Origin: DASWOJ01 sp964242325
GTDB taxonomy: Bacteria; Pseudomonadota; Alphaproteobacteria; Acetobacterales; Acetobacteraceae
Direction: 5' to 3'
Assembly (NCBI GenBank): GCA_964242325.1
Contig: CAXTCI010000028.1
Coordinates: 1 to 36,301 of the forward strand
Length of the DNA stretch: 36,301 bases
The position numbers and the translations under genes were made by a program. Shown here one piece after another: positions 8,622-16,209 of this stretch. The notes beneath the pieces were generated by a model. That model saw only the letters and a list, made by a program, of their open reading frames with translations, was not told the origin of the DNA and searched no databases. Within the stretch, counting starts at the first letter, position 1. The number at the start of each line of letters is the position of its first letter.

Positions 8622-9953
8622 TCAGTCCGCCAGCCCCACCGTCGAAACCGGCACGTCCGGCGAGGCCGGCACGCCAAGGTCCGCCGCCGTAATCGGGTCT
8701 TTCACCACGAAGGCATAGCTTGCGGCAGACGCCACCCCGATCACCGCGCCCACGACCAGCGCAGGGACGAACGACCCGGTATTCTGCACGATCAACCCCG
8801 TCACCGTAGGCGCCAGCGCACCGCCGAGATAGCCGCCGAAATTCTGCATCGCCCCAATGGAAGCGGTGCAGTTGGTCGGCGCCCCCACCGAGGACAGCGC
8901 CCAAGCGCACGTGCTGGTCACATAGACAAGAAACAGCGATGCCGAAATGAACGCAATCGCCAGCGCATTGCTCTCCACATACGCCGCCGCCACCGTACAA
9001 GCCGCCGTCCCCAACAGCGCCAGCGCCGCCGGGTATTTCCGGCTGCCCATCGGCGAGACGCCCCGGCGCACCAGCACGTCCGCCAGGTAACCGCCCAGCA
9101 CGCCGCCCACCACACCCCAGGCGAACGGGATCGAGGCATAGATGCCCGTGCCCTTCACGCTCATGTGCCGCTGGATCTCCAGATAGCCCGGCAGCCAGGC
9201 GGTGTAGATCCACGTGAGATAGATGCAGCCGAAATAGCCGCCGATCATTCCCCAGGTCGTGCGGAAGCGGAATAGTTGCTTCCACTCGGCGAAGGTCACG
9301 CGCGTGCGCTGGCCCGGCGGATCGCCCTGCGTGCGGTAGACGTTCTCCTCCGCCGTCAGCGCCACCTGCTCCGGGTTGCGATAAACGGCATACCACAGCG
9401 CCGCCACGAACAGCCCGGCCACGCCCATGACCCCGAACATCCAGCGCCAGCCAAAGCCCAGCATCAGCGCAGTCAGCAGCGGCACCGCGATCGCCGTCCC
9501 CAACGTGGAGGCACAGTTGAATATGCCGGTCGCAAGCCCCCGATCCCGCGGGTTGAACCAGTCCCGCGCCACCCGCGCGCCCGTCGGGAACTGCGGCGCC
9601 TCGCCCACCCCCAGCAGCACGCGCGCGGCAAAGAACTGCCCGAAGCTCTGCACCAGCCCGCCAAGCAACTGCGCAAATGACCACAGCGACAGCCCAAGCG
9701 TCAGCAGCAAACGTGGCCCGAGCTTGTCCACCATGGCGCCGGTCGGCAGTTGCGCAAAGGCGTAGGCCCACAGGAAAGCCGACAGCAGATATCCCATGTC
9801 CGCGATCGAAAGATGCAGGTCCTCCCGGATCAGCGGATTCGCGACGGCCAGAGTGGCCCGGTCGATGTAGTTCACCACCCCGGCCAGCACGAGCATGGCA
9901 AGCGCCGTACGCTGGATAGCCCGCACCCGAGGCGTCTTGGCCAAGACCGACAT
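8622..9953 (-). CDS. MFS transporter, anion:cation symporter (ACS) type
   Basis: A 443-residue membrane transporter with about 12 hydrophobic segments. The opening NYIDRATLAVANPLIREDL, the loop MVDKLGPRLLLTLGLSLWS and the helix FFAARVLLGVGEAPQFP are typical of the ACS family, which imports sugar acids and other organic anions with protons. The substrate cannot be read from the sequence. The ATG at 9953 has GGGAG six bases upstream; an in-frame TTG at 9968 is less likely. The gene converges on paaE but shows no specific link to it. The 229 bp upstream (9954-10182) hold no gene that I can support. Confidence 0.88.
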   Translation of the reverse strand: MSVLAKTPRVRAIQRTALAMLVLAGVVNYIDRATLAVANPLIREDLHLSIADMGYLLSAFLWAYAFAQLPTGAMVDKLGPRLLLTLGLSLWSFAQLLGGLVQSFGQFFAARVLLGVGEAPQFPTGARVARDWFNPRDRGLATGIFNCASTLGTAIAVPLLTALMLGFGWRWMFGVMGVAGLFVAALWYAVYRNPEQVALTAEENVYRTQGDPPGQRTRVTFAEWKQLFRFRTTWGMIGGYFGCIYLTWIYTAWLPGYLEIQRHMSVKGTGIYASIPFAWGVVGGVLGGYLADVLVRRGVSPMGSRKYPAALALLGTAACTVAAAYVESNALAIAFISASLFLVYVTSTCAWALSSVGAPTNCTASIGAMQNFGGYLGGALAPTVTGLIVQNTGSFVPALVVGAVIGVASAASYAFVVKDPITAADLGVPASPDVPVSTVGLAD

Positions 9954-10182
9954 CGCAATCTCCCGCAATTTTTGCAGGAAACGCTAGAACAACCGCATCG
10001 CCTTGGCGAGCGCCCGGTTCTCACGGGCACGTTTAATTGCCGAGTTCCAACGCCCGTGCCAATGGACGGACATCGTGGACCCGTGCCGCACCGCCTGGAG
10101 CCGGCTCATGGACGCCCCCGGCCGCACCCGCTCCCTCACAGCCACGCCCTGCACCAAACCGGCCGAGGCAAGGCGTTCGGCA

Positions 10183-11385
10183 TCATTCCCAGTTCCCCCA
10201 CGCCCTCCGTGCCCTTAACAGCAGCGCATGCGCGGCCAAATGCGGCGCCCGCGGACGCAGCTTGGCCCGCATCACGGCCACGGTGCGCTGGTAAAGCTCG
10301 TTCGCCGGGTCCAACGCCAACGCCTGCTCGACATACCGCAGCGCGCCGGGCAGGTCGCGGCGGGCGCGCAGCAGGTCCGCAATGGTATTATGTATCCCGG
10401 CATGCAGCGGCCACGCCGTCCTGATCTCATGCGCCACCGCCAATGCCCCGGCGGTGTCGCCGGCGCGGGTCAGCGCAATGCAATAATCCATCAGGTAGGC
10501 GGGATGACGCTCCAGCGCAGCCACCTGCCGATGAACCGCCAGCGCCTCCGCATGACGGCCGGCGGCGGACAACCGCATGGCCAGGGCATGGTGGCCCTCC
10601 GGCCGGCCGGGCTTCAGCGCCACCGCCCGTTGCGCCACCGCCACCGCCCAGCGCGGCCGCGACCGCGGTTGACGCTCGGCCAGGACGACGTGATAGATCG
10701 CCATCCCGCGCCGGGCGGCACGGGCAGCGCGCTCGAACGCGGCCACGTCCAGGGTGCCGTCCAGCGCCTCCATCACCAGCCCATGCAGCAGCCCGGCCTC
10801 TTGCAAATAGCTCCCAACGGGGTGCCCGGCAAACGGCAGCCGCAACCGCTGGATCGGCGTGTCCCGCGCGATCCGGTCGGCATGGGGCCGGTCCATGCCA
10901 TGCGGATCATAGACGACGACCGGCCGGATTCGCGACCGTATCGGACCGTCCAGCGCCGGCAAGGGGCGCAGCCGCCGCCGGTCCTGCCCCCACCGGCGCT
11001 CGAACGGGGTTTTGGCCGGGTCGATCGAGTATTGCGGCGACAGCGCCAGCGCCGCCGTGGCGCCCGCCGCATCGGCGAAGCGCACCGCGGCATAGGCGCC
11101 CATGCTGGACCCATACGCCAGCACCGACCCGGCGCCGGACGGAGCCGCGCGCATCGCAGCCAGGGCGTCCGGCAGCTCGGGATATTGGAACCAGTCGTTG
11201 TCCCGGCTCAGCAAATGCGTGGCGGCGATACCGTGGCGGGCGAAATACTCCTCGCCATATCCCGGGCGCGCCAGCGTGCGGTCGTCATGGTAGCAGTCGA
11301 AGGTGACGACATGCCGGACCGCATCGCCGGCAGGGACGTGGCGGACCAGCAGGTCGCGGCTCTCAAAAAGTGTCTGCGCCGTCAC
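10183..11385 (-). CDS. Alpha/beta-hydrolase-like protein with C-terminal TPR repeats
   Basis: A 400-residue protein of unknown role. The N-terminal part looks like an alpha/beta hydrolase: VVTFDCYHDD, then the nucleophile elbow YGSSMGAYAA with Gly92-Ser-Ser94-Met-Gly96, and a later LRLPFAGHPVGSYL with a candidate catalytic His. The C-terminal 150 or so residues are TPR-like helical repeats (AVALKPGRPEGHHALAMRLSAAGRHAEAL and YVEQALALDPANELY). No signal peptide is visible. The GTG start overlaps the stop of the upstream SDR by 4 nt, so the two are translationally coupled. The substrate is unknown; some polysaccharide-related proteins have a similar build, but that is only a possibility. Confidence 0.75.
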   Translation of the reverse strand: MTAQTLFESRDLLVRHVPAGDAVRHVVTFDCYHDDRTLARPGYGEEYFARHGIAATHLLSRDNDWFQYPELPDALAAMRAAPSGAGSVLAYGSSMGAYAAVRFADAAGATAALALSPQYSIDPAKTPFERRWGQDRRRLRPLPALDGPIRSRIRPVVVYDPHGMDRPHADRIARDTPIQRLRLPFAGHPVGSYLQEAGLLHGLVMEALDGTLDVAAFERAARAARRGMAIYHVVLAERQPRSRPRWAVAVAQRAVALKPGRPEGHHALAMRLSAAGRHAEALAVHRQVAALERHPAYLMDYCIALTRAGDTAGALAVAHEIRTAWPLHAGIHNTIADLLRARRDLPGALRYVEQALALDPANELYQRTVAVMRAKLRPRAPHLAAHALLLRARRAWGNWE

Positions 11386-12137
11386 CGTGGCGCCAGGCGC
11401 ACCGCGCCGTCCAAACGTATGACCTCCCCGTTCAGCATCGTGTTCTCCATGATGTGGCGCACGAGGCCCGCGAACTCCTCCGGTCGGCCCAGCCGGGACG
11501 GGAAGGGTACCGAACGGCCCAGGCTGTCCTGCACATCGGCCGGCAGCCCCAGCATCATCGGCGTGCCGAACAGCCCCGGCGCCACCGTCATCACCCGGAT
11601 TCCGTCCCGTGCCAGGTCGCGCGCCAGCGGCAGGGTCATGCCGACGATCCCCCCTTTGCTGGCGGCATAGGCGGCCTGGCCGATCTGCCCGTCATACGCG
11701 GCGACGGAGGCGGTGTTGACCACCACCCCGCGCTCCCCCTCCGGGTCCGGCGCATTGCCCCGCATCGCCGCGGCGGCCAACCGGATCATGTTGAAGGTGC
11801 CAATCAGGTTGATCCCGACCACGCGGGAAAAGCTATCGAGCCGATGCGGCCCGTCGCGGCCCAGCACCCGCTCGCCAATGACGACCCCGGCGCAGTTCAC
11901 CAAACCGTGCAGCGCCCCGAACCGGGACCTGGCAAGGTCCACGGCGGCCTGGCCATCCGCCTCGCTGGTCACGTCCGTCCGCAGGTAGGCCCCACCCAGT
12001 TCCTCCGCCAAGGCCGCGGCATCCGCCACGTCCGCAATCACCACCTTCGCCCCGGCGGCGCCCAGCAAGCGCGCGGTTGCGGCGCCCAGGCCCGATCCGC
12101 CACCGGTAACAAGCACTGTCTTGCCATCTATGTGCAT
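11382..12137 (-). CDS. SDR-family dehydrogenase, 3-hydroxyacyl-CoA dehydrogenase type 2-like
   Basis: Cytoplasmic NAD(P)-dependent short-chain dehydrogenase of 251 residues with complete signatures: TGGGSGLG (residues 11-18), NCAG (81-84), Ser144, and YAASK with Tyr157 and Lys161. An Asp in VVIADVADA (Asp36) at the end of the second strand favours NAD over NADP. The overall pattern (FNMIRLAAAAM, MTLPLARDLARDGIRVMTVAPGLFGTPM) resembles HSD17B10-type 3-hydroxyacyl-CoA dehydrogenases of fatty-acid or branched-chain oxidation. It is co-transcribed with the downstream hydrolase-TPR gene through a GTGA overlap and divergent from the glycine-zipper lipoprotein. Confidence 0.88.
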   Translation of the reverse strand: MHIDGKTVLVTGGGSGLGAATARLLGAAGAKVVIADVADAAALAEELGGAYLRTDVTSEADGQAAVDLARSRFGALHGLVNCAGVVIGERVLGRDGPHRLDSFSRVVGINLIGTFNMIRLAAAAMRGNAPDPEGERGVVVNTASVAAYDGQIGQAAYAASKGGIVGMTLPLARDLARDGIRVMTVAPGLFGTPMMLGLPADVQDSLGRSVPFPSRLGRPEEFAGLVRHIMENTMLNGEVIRLDGAVRLAPR

Positions 12138-12282
12138 GGGGTTTTCCGGAGTTTGGAGTAGTTACGTCTTAGCCTGGCTGGGCCGCGGGGCAAATGTGGC
12201 GAAGGGGCAACGGTCCCGTGACGCTTTCAAAACCATTCGGCCCAGCATAGGATTGGATCGGCAGTTGAAACGAGAGCGAAGC

Positions 12283-12798
12283 ATGAGACTCCAAGTCGTG
12301 TGTATGGCCGTCGCTGGCGGCCTATTGTTACAGGGTTGCGCGGAAGCGCCGGCAGGGCCGTCCGTGCAGGTGCTGCCCGGGCGCGGCAAGTCGTTCGAGG
12401 CATTCGCGCAGGATGACGCGGTATGCCGCGGCTATGCGTCGTCCGCCGTGCAGGGCCAGGCGGAGCGCGCCAACGGCCGGGCGCTCGGCGGCGCAGTGCT
12501 GGGAACCGTGCTGGGCGCGGGACTGGGTGCAGCGGTCGGTGGTGGACGCGGCGCCGGCATCGGCGCCGGCGCCGGCGCGGTGGTTGGCACCGGCGTCGGC
12601 GCATCGGGCTCGGGCAACGCGCAGTATGGCATCCAGGGCCAGTATGACAACGCCTACGTCGCCTGCCAGGCGTCCAAGGGCAACCAGGTGCCGCGTCCGG
12701 CGGTATTCGCCCAACCCGCCGTGGTCGTGCAGCCCGCCCCCTATGTCGTGCAGCCCGCGCCGTATGTGGTCCAGCCCCGGCCCTATTACGCATACTGA
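12283..12798 (+). CDS. Glycine-zipper outer-membrane lipoprotein (predicted)
   Basis: A 171-residue predicted lipoprotein. A short signal (MRLQVVCMAVAGGLLLQGC) ends in a lipobox with Cys19 as the lipidation site. Residues about 65-110 form a glycine zipper (GGAVLGTVLGAGLGAAVGGG, then GAGIGAGAGAVVGTGVGASG), as in SlyB/YMGG-type proteins that associate with the outer membrane. The C-terminus has three 21-bp units encoding QPAPYVV-like repeats (nt 12730-12792) and ends in Tyr-rich sequence. The ATG at 12283 follows a GAGAG motif; the open frame further upstream (from 12121) is non-coding. Function unknown; a role in envelope stability is inferred. Confidence 0.85.
   Translation: MRLQVVCMAVAGGLLLQGCAEAPAGPSVQVLPGRGKSFEAFAQDDAVCRGYASSAVQGQAERANGRALGGAVLGTVLGAGLGAAVGGGRGAGIGAGAGAVVGTGVGASGSGNAQYGIQGQYDNAYVACQASKGNQVPRPAVFAQPAVVVQPAPYVVQPAPYVVQPRPYYAY
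12730..12792 (+). repeat. Three 21-bp coding repeats in the lipoprotein C-terminus
   Basis: Units begin CAGCCCGCCCCCTATGTC (12730), CAGCCCGCGCCGTATGTG (12751) and CAGCCCCGGCCCTATTAC (12772), encoding Q-P-(A/R)-P-Y-(V/Y) heptads. The first two are nearly identical; the third is diverged. Confidence 0.8.
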
Positions 12799-12799
12799 C

Positions 12800-12819
12800 G
12801 CCGGCCCGATAAGGGCGGC
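12800..12819. terminator. Hairpin between convergent lipoprotein and solute-binding protein genes
   Basis: GCCGGCCC and GGGCGGC pair around GATAA with one bulged base. The hairpin lies between the lipoprotein stop (12798) and the convergent stop codon (12822). There is no T-run; the terminator role is inferred from position. Confidence 0.45.
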
Positions 12820-12821
12820 AT

Positions 12822-14306
12822 CTACCGCCAGCTCGACAGGAAGAACCGGGGCAGCTCGTCCGCGGACGGCCTGAAGTTCAGGCTCTTCGCGGTGGCATAG
12901 GTCGTGACGTAGGTAAACAGCGGCATGATGTAGGCCTGCTCCGTCACCCGCCTGATCGCGGTCGCGTAGGCATCGCGACGCACGTCCGGGTCCGTGCTGC
13001 TGCCGCCCCGCAGCACTAGGTCCCGCACCTCGGGGTCCCTGGCGTAATCCTGCTCCCCGAAGGTCAGGAACACCGGCAGGGACGCCGAGGCATCATTGAT
13101 CGAGTAGCTGCCCCAGCTTCCCAGGTCGAGCGGGTTGTGCCCAGCCATGCTGCGCGCCAGCGCCACGCCGGCCTGCAGGTTCTGCACCGTGGCATGTATC
13201 CCGACCGCGGCCAAATAGCCCCGTATGGCCTCCTGCCACGGAGGCAGCAGGTAGCCGACCAGCTCGGTGTCGAGGCCGTCGGGGTAGCCGGCCTCCGCCA
13301 GCAGGGCACGGGCCTTTGCCGGGTCATAATCATACTTGGCCGCAACGGCCTGGTCGCAGCCGAACTGGGTCGGAAAGCACGGCGCGTCCAGCACGCGGGA
13401 GCCGCCGGGCATGAACCCTCGCGCCATCGCCGTCCGGTCCACCGCGTGCATGATCGCCTGGCGCACCTTCTGCTGCTGCAGCGGACTCGGGCCGGTGCGT
13501 CCGGCGGCGTCCATCAGCATGTAGCTGAACCGCATGCTCTCCTGGCGCAGGGTTTGCAGCCCCGGCGTGCGGGACAGGGCATCCAACTGCTCCGGCCCGA
13601 ACTGCCAAATCCAGTCGGCGCGCCCGTCCACCAGCGCCGCCAGCTCGGCGGCAGAGTCCGCCACCTCGGTGATCTGCAGCCGCCGTATCGCCGGCTTGCC
13701 CTTGGGACCGTCGAAGTAGGCGTCGTTGCGCTCCAGGGTGATCGCGCTGGTGCCATCCACCTCCGTGATCCGGTAGGGGCCGGTGCCGACCGGTGCGGTC
13801 GAGAAGCCAGTGCCGACTCGCTCCCGGTAGGCATGCGGCAGGATTGGCAGCACCATCGCCAGGTACTCCAGCGCGGCCGGGAACACCTGCTTGAGCTTGA
13901 TCCGCACATGCAGGTCGTCCACCCGCTCCGCCCCGGCCAGGAAGCTGTAGTTGCTGGGCACCGCCACGGCCTCCGACAGGACGACCTGCACGGTATAAAC
14001 GACGTCATCGGCCGTGAACGGGCTGCCGTCATGGAAGGTGACGCCCGGCCGCAGCTCGAACTCCAGGGTCAGCGGATCGAGGTAACGCCAGGTCGTGGCG
14101 AGCAGCGGCTTGAGCTGCAGGGTCTCGGGATCGCGGTAGATCAGGGTATCCCAGGCATGATGCGCCAGGACCAGGCCAGTGCGCAGGGTGTTGCGATAGG
14201 GGTCCACGTCAGGAACCGCATCGCGCCAAGCAATGCGCAAAGTATCCTCAGACTTTTGGGCATAGGCAGGCAAGGCCGCAAGAACCAGGCAAACGAAGAG
14301 GGCCAA
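12822..14306 (-). CDS. ABC transporter solute-binding protein, family 5 (peptide/nickel type)
   Basis: Periplasmic binding protein for a peptide- or oligomer-type ABC importer. The mature part has family-5 features: DTLRIAWRDAVPDVDPY, LLATTWRYLDPLTLEFELRPGVTFHDG, FTADDVVYTV, APVGTGPYRITEVDG, and KYDYDPAKARALLAEAGYP. With a TTG start at 14306 it is 494 residues with a signal peptide ALFVCLVLAALPAYA then Gln. The frame stays open to 14651, but that extension reads through a dispersed-repeat pair and is not credible. The repeat's purine run ends at the TTG, so the true start is uncertain. No permease or ATPase gene is adjacent. Confidence 0.85.
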   Translation of the reverse strand: MALFVCLVLAALPAYAQKSEDTLRIAWRDAVPDVDPYRNTLRTGLVLAHHAWDTLIYRDPETLQLKPLLATTWRYLDPLTLEFELRPGVTFHDGSPFTADDVVYTVQVVLSEAVAVPSNYSFLAGAERVDDLHVRIKLKQVFPAALEYLAMVLPILPHAYRERVGTGFSTAPVGTGPYRITEVDGTSAITLERNDAYFDGPKGKPAIRRLQITEVADSAAELAALVDGRADWIWQFGPEQLDALSRTPGLQTLRQESMRFSYMLMDAAGRTGPSPLQQQKVRQAIMHAVDRTAMARGFMPGGSRVLDAPCFPTQFGCDQAVAAKYDYDPAKARALLAEAGYPDGLDTELVGYLLPPWQEAIRGYLAAVGIHATVQNLQAGVALARSMAGHNPLDLGSWGSYSINDASASLPVFLTFGEQDYARDPEVRDLVLRGGSSTDPDVRRDAYATAIRRVTEQAYIMPLFTYVTTYATAKSLNFRPSADELPRFFLSSWR

Positions 14307-14311
14307 CCTTC

Positions 14312-14467
14312 TTCCCCCTCTCCCTCCGGGAGAGGGTCGGGGTGAGGGGGCGGGCAAGCGCCAAACTAGCCCGGCAAGGGGCCGTGTCCCAGCAGCACAG
14401 GCGGTCCCTCGCGCCGCAACCAGAACCCCCTCACCCCAACCCTCTCCCGGAGGGAGAGGGAGAAGAG
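14312..14467. repeat. Paired inverted dispersed repeat between an SDR and a solute-binding protein gene
   Basis: The left arm (14312-14360) has the core hairpin at about 14317-14336 and inner flank GGGGGCGGGCAAGCG. The reverse-complement right arm is about 14420-14467. The left arm's outer edge touches the TTG start of the leftward solute-binding protein gene and supplies, on the minus strand, the GGAGGGAGAGGGGGAAGAAGG run before it. A further imperfect hairpin (CCCCTCCC-GTAA-GGAAGGGG, about 14530-14550) lies just past the SDR stop at 14561 and may act as its terminator. Together these explain most of the 254-bp gap. Confidence 0.82.
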
Positions 14468-14560
14468 CGCGCCATGCCAGACGCTTCCAGAACAGGCCGA
14501 GCATCGGTTCTCGTAGCCTCCGTCTCCCCACCCCCTCCCGTAAGGAAGGGGCGACTCGTC

Positions 14561-15343
14561 TCACCCCATCGTCGCGTTGAACGCCCCGCCGTCCAGCAGC
14601 AGGTTCTGCCCGACGATGAACCCGCTCTGCGCCGCACAAAGGAACACGCACGCATCGCCAAACTCCGCCGGATCACCCACCCGGTTGGCTGGCGACTGCT
14701 TGGCCCGCACTGCGATCTCCTCCTCCACCGAGCGCCCCGACTTCGCCGCCAGCGCCTCCGTCGTGGTGCGCAGCCGGTCCGTCAGGAACGGACCCGGCAG
14801 CAGGTTGTTGATCGTCACGTTGTGCTGCGCCACCTGCCGAGCCAACCCGGCCACAAACCCCGTCAATCCCGCCCGAGCCCCGTTGCTCATGCCCAGCGTC
14901 GGGATCGGCGACTTCACGCTGGCGCTGGTGATGTTCACGATCCGGCCGAACCGGCGCGCGGTCATCCCGTCCACCACGGCCCGGATCAGCGCGATCGGCG
15001 TCAACATGTTGGCATCCAGCGCCTTGATCCAGTCGCCGCGTTCCCAGTTCCGGAAATCCCCCGGCGGCGGCCCGCCGGCGTTGTTGATCAGGATATCCGG
15101 CGCCGGACACGCGGCGAGCGCGGCGGCGCGCCCCTCCTCCGTCGTGATGTCGCCTGCCACCGCCGTGACCTGCACACCGGTCGCGGCCTGTATCTCCTCC
15201 GCCGCCTGATGCAGCGGACCCGGCGTGCGTGCGGTGATGGTGACCGCCACGCCCTCCCGCGCCAAAGCCATCGCGCAGGCCCGGCCCAGGCCCTTGCTGG
15301 CCGCGCAAACCAGGGCGGTGCGCCCTTGCAAACCCATATCCAT
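14561..15343 (-). CDS. SDR-like protein lacking the canonical catalytic Tyr-Lys pair
   Basis: A 260-residue Rossmann-fold protein of the FabG-like SDR group. The nucleotide motif is atypical (CAASKGLG at residues 13-20 in place of TGxxxGxG), though NNAG is present at 87-90. Aligned on Ser140 of VNITS, the catalytic Tyr and Lys positions hold Ser153 and Arg157 (GMSNGARAGL). A known SDR subgroup annotated as BKR-like lacks a full tetrad in this way, so this is a family trait and not decay. The ATG at 15343 follows GAAGGA six bases upstream and lies 3 bp after the thioesterase stop. Catalytic activity cannot be assumed. Confidence 0.85.
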   Translation of the reverse strand: MDMGLQGRTALVCAASKGLGRACAMALAREGVAVTITARTPGPLHQAAEEIQAATGVQVTAVAGDITTEEGRAAALAACPAPDILINNAGGPPPGDFRNWERGDWIKALDANMLTPIALIRAVVDGMTARRFGRIVNITSASVKSPIPTLGMSNGARAGLTGFVAGLARQVAQHNVTINNLLPGPFLTDRLRTTTEALAAKSGRSVEEEIAVRAKQSPANRVGDPAEFGDACVFLCAAQSGFIVGQNLLLDGGAFNATMG

Positions 15344-15346
15344 ATC

Positions 15347-15787
15347 TTATCCTTCGATCACAAGCGATTGTAGTATGCGGCGCCACTCATCCGGCAGCGG
15401 CGCCGGACGCCGAGTGGCGCTGTCCACGCACACATGGACGATGAAGCCCTCCGCCGAGGCCATCTCCTCATCGCCACGGAACATCCCGACCTCATACCGG
15501 ATCGAGCTGCCGCCCAGCCGCGCGATTCGCACCCCGGCCTGCACCTGGTCGGGAAAGCCCATCTCGGAATGGAAGCGGCAACCACCCTCGGCGACCATCA
15601 CGATACGCGGCGATTCCTTCCAGCTCAGCACCCCGGCGCGCAGCATGAGGGTGGTGACGGCCGAGTCGATGTAGCCGTAGTAAACGGCGTTGTTCACATG
15701 GCCAAACACGTCGTTGTCCCTCCAGCGGGTGGTGATGGGGACGAAGCTGCGATAGTCGGCGCGGGCGCCGGGTGGAGGTCTGCTCAT
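15347..15787 (-). CDS. Hotdog-fold acyl-CoA thioesterase (4HBT family)
   Basis: Predicted cytoplasmic acyl-CoA thioester hydrolase of 146 residues, similar to YbgC/4-hydroxybenzoyl-CoA thioesterases. The catalytic-region motif TRWRDNDVFGHVNNAVYYGYID (residues 20-41) has Asp24/Asp26 and the GHVNN turn typical of the active site. The ATG at 15787 starts just before the conserved domain; the open frame further upstream (to 16000) is antisense to copC. It heads a leftward pair with the SDR-like gene 3 bp downstream and is divergent from copC. The natural substrate is not evident. Confidence 0.88.
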   Translation of the reverse strand: MSRPPPGARADYRSFVPITTRWRDNDVFGHVNNAVYYGYIDSAVTTLMLRAGVLSWKESPRIVMVAEGGCRFHSEMGFPDQVQAGVRIARLGGSSIRYEVGMFRGDEEMASAEGFIVHVCVDSATRRPAPLPDEWRRILQSLVIEG

Positions 15788-15854
15788 GCCGGCGCAATCA
15801 TGGACAGCCCGGCGTCTGCGCGCTAGATGCCCGCGCCCCTTTGAGGACCTTTGC

Positions 15855-16208
15855 TTGCGCATCTTCCTTCTGCCGTTCCTGCTCATGCCCTTCCTGATGC
15901 TGCCCGGCGCCGCCCACGCCCATGCCATCCTGATCGACAGCCAGCCTGCCGCACGCGGCACCGCCGCGCCGGGAACCGAGCATTTCGTCCTGCGCTTCAA
16001 CAGCCGCGTGGACCACGGCCGCTCGCGCCTGGCGCTGCGGACCGGCGGTGCAGAACAGGTGCTGCACGTGTCGCCCGCCGGCGCCGACGACGTGCTGGAA
16101 ACCCAGGCGGACCTGGCGCCCGGCGATTACGTGCTGCGTTGGCAGGTGCTTGCGGTGGACGGGCACATCACCCGCGGAGACGTGCCGTTTCAAGTGAAGG
16201 CGCCTTAG
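15855..16208 (+). CDS. copC: CopC-type periplasmic copper-binding protein
   Basis: Periplasmic copper carrier of 117 residues (TTG start at 15855 with GAGGA seven bases upstream). The signal peptide (RIFLLPFLLMPFLMLPGAAHA) is predicted to be cut so that the mature protein begins His-Ala; an N-terminal His is a Cu(II) ligand in CopC. The late DGH motif (AVDGHITRGDVPFQV) supplies the other expected Asp and His ligands. The beta-sandwich length is normal for CopC. Only one base separates its stop from copD, so the two act as a unit, delivering copper to the membrane partner. Confidence 0.92.
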   Translation: MRIFLLPFLLMPFLMLPGAAHAHAILIDSQPAARGTAAPGTEHFVLRFNSRVDHGRSRLALRTGGAEQVLHVSPAGADDVLETQADLAPGDYVLRWQVLAVDGHITRGDVPFQVKAP

Positions 16209-16209
16209 C

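Noticed and set aside
9954..10182. Possible ncRNA or regulatory gene upstream of the MFS gene
   Set aside because: Only a loose inverted repeat (CACGGGC and GCCCGTG with a long loop) is visible; no promoter, terminator or family supports an RNA.
14307..14651. N-terminal extension of the solute-binding protein through the repeat pair
   Set aside because: It would translate the repeat (PSPRPSPGGRG-type sequence) ahead of a normal signal peptide and runs into the neighbouring SDR gene.
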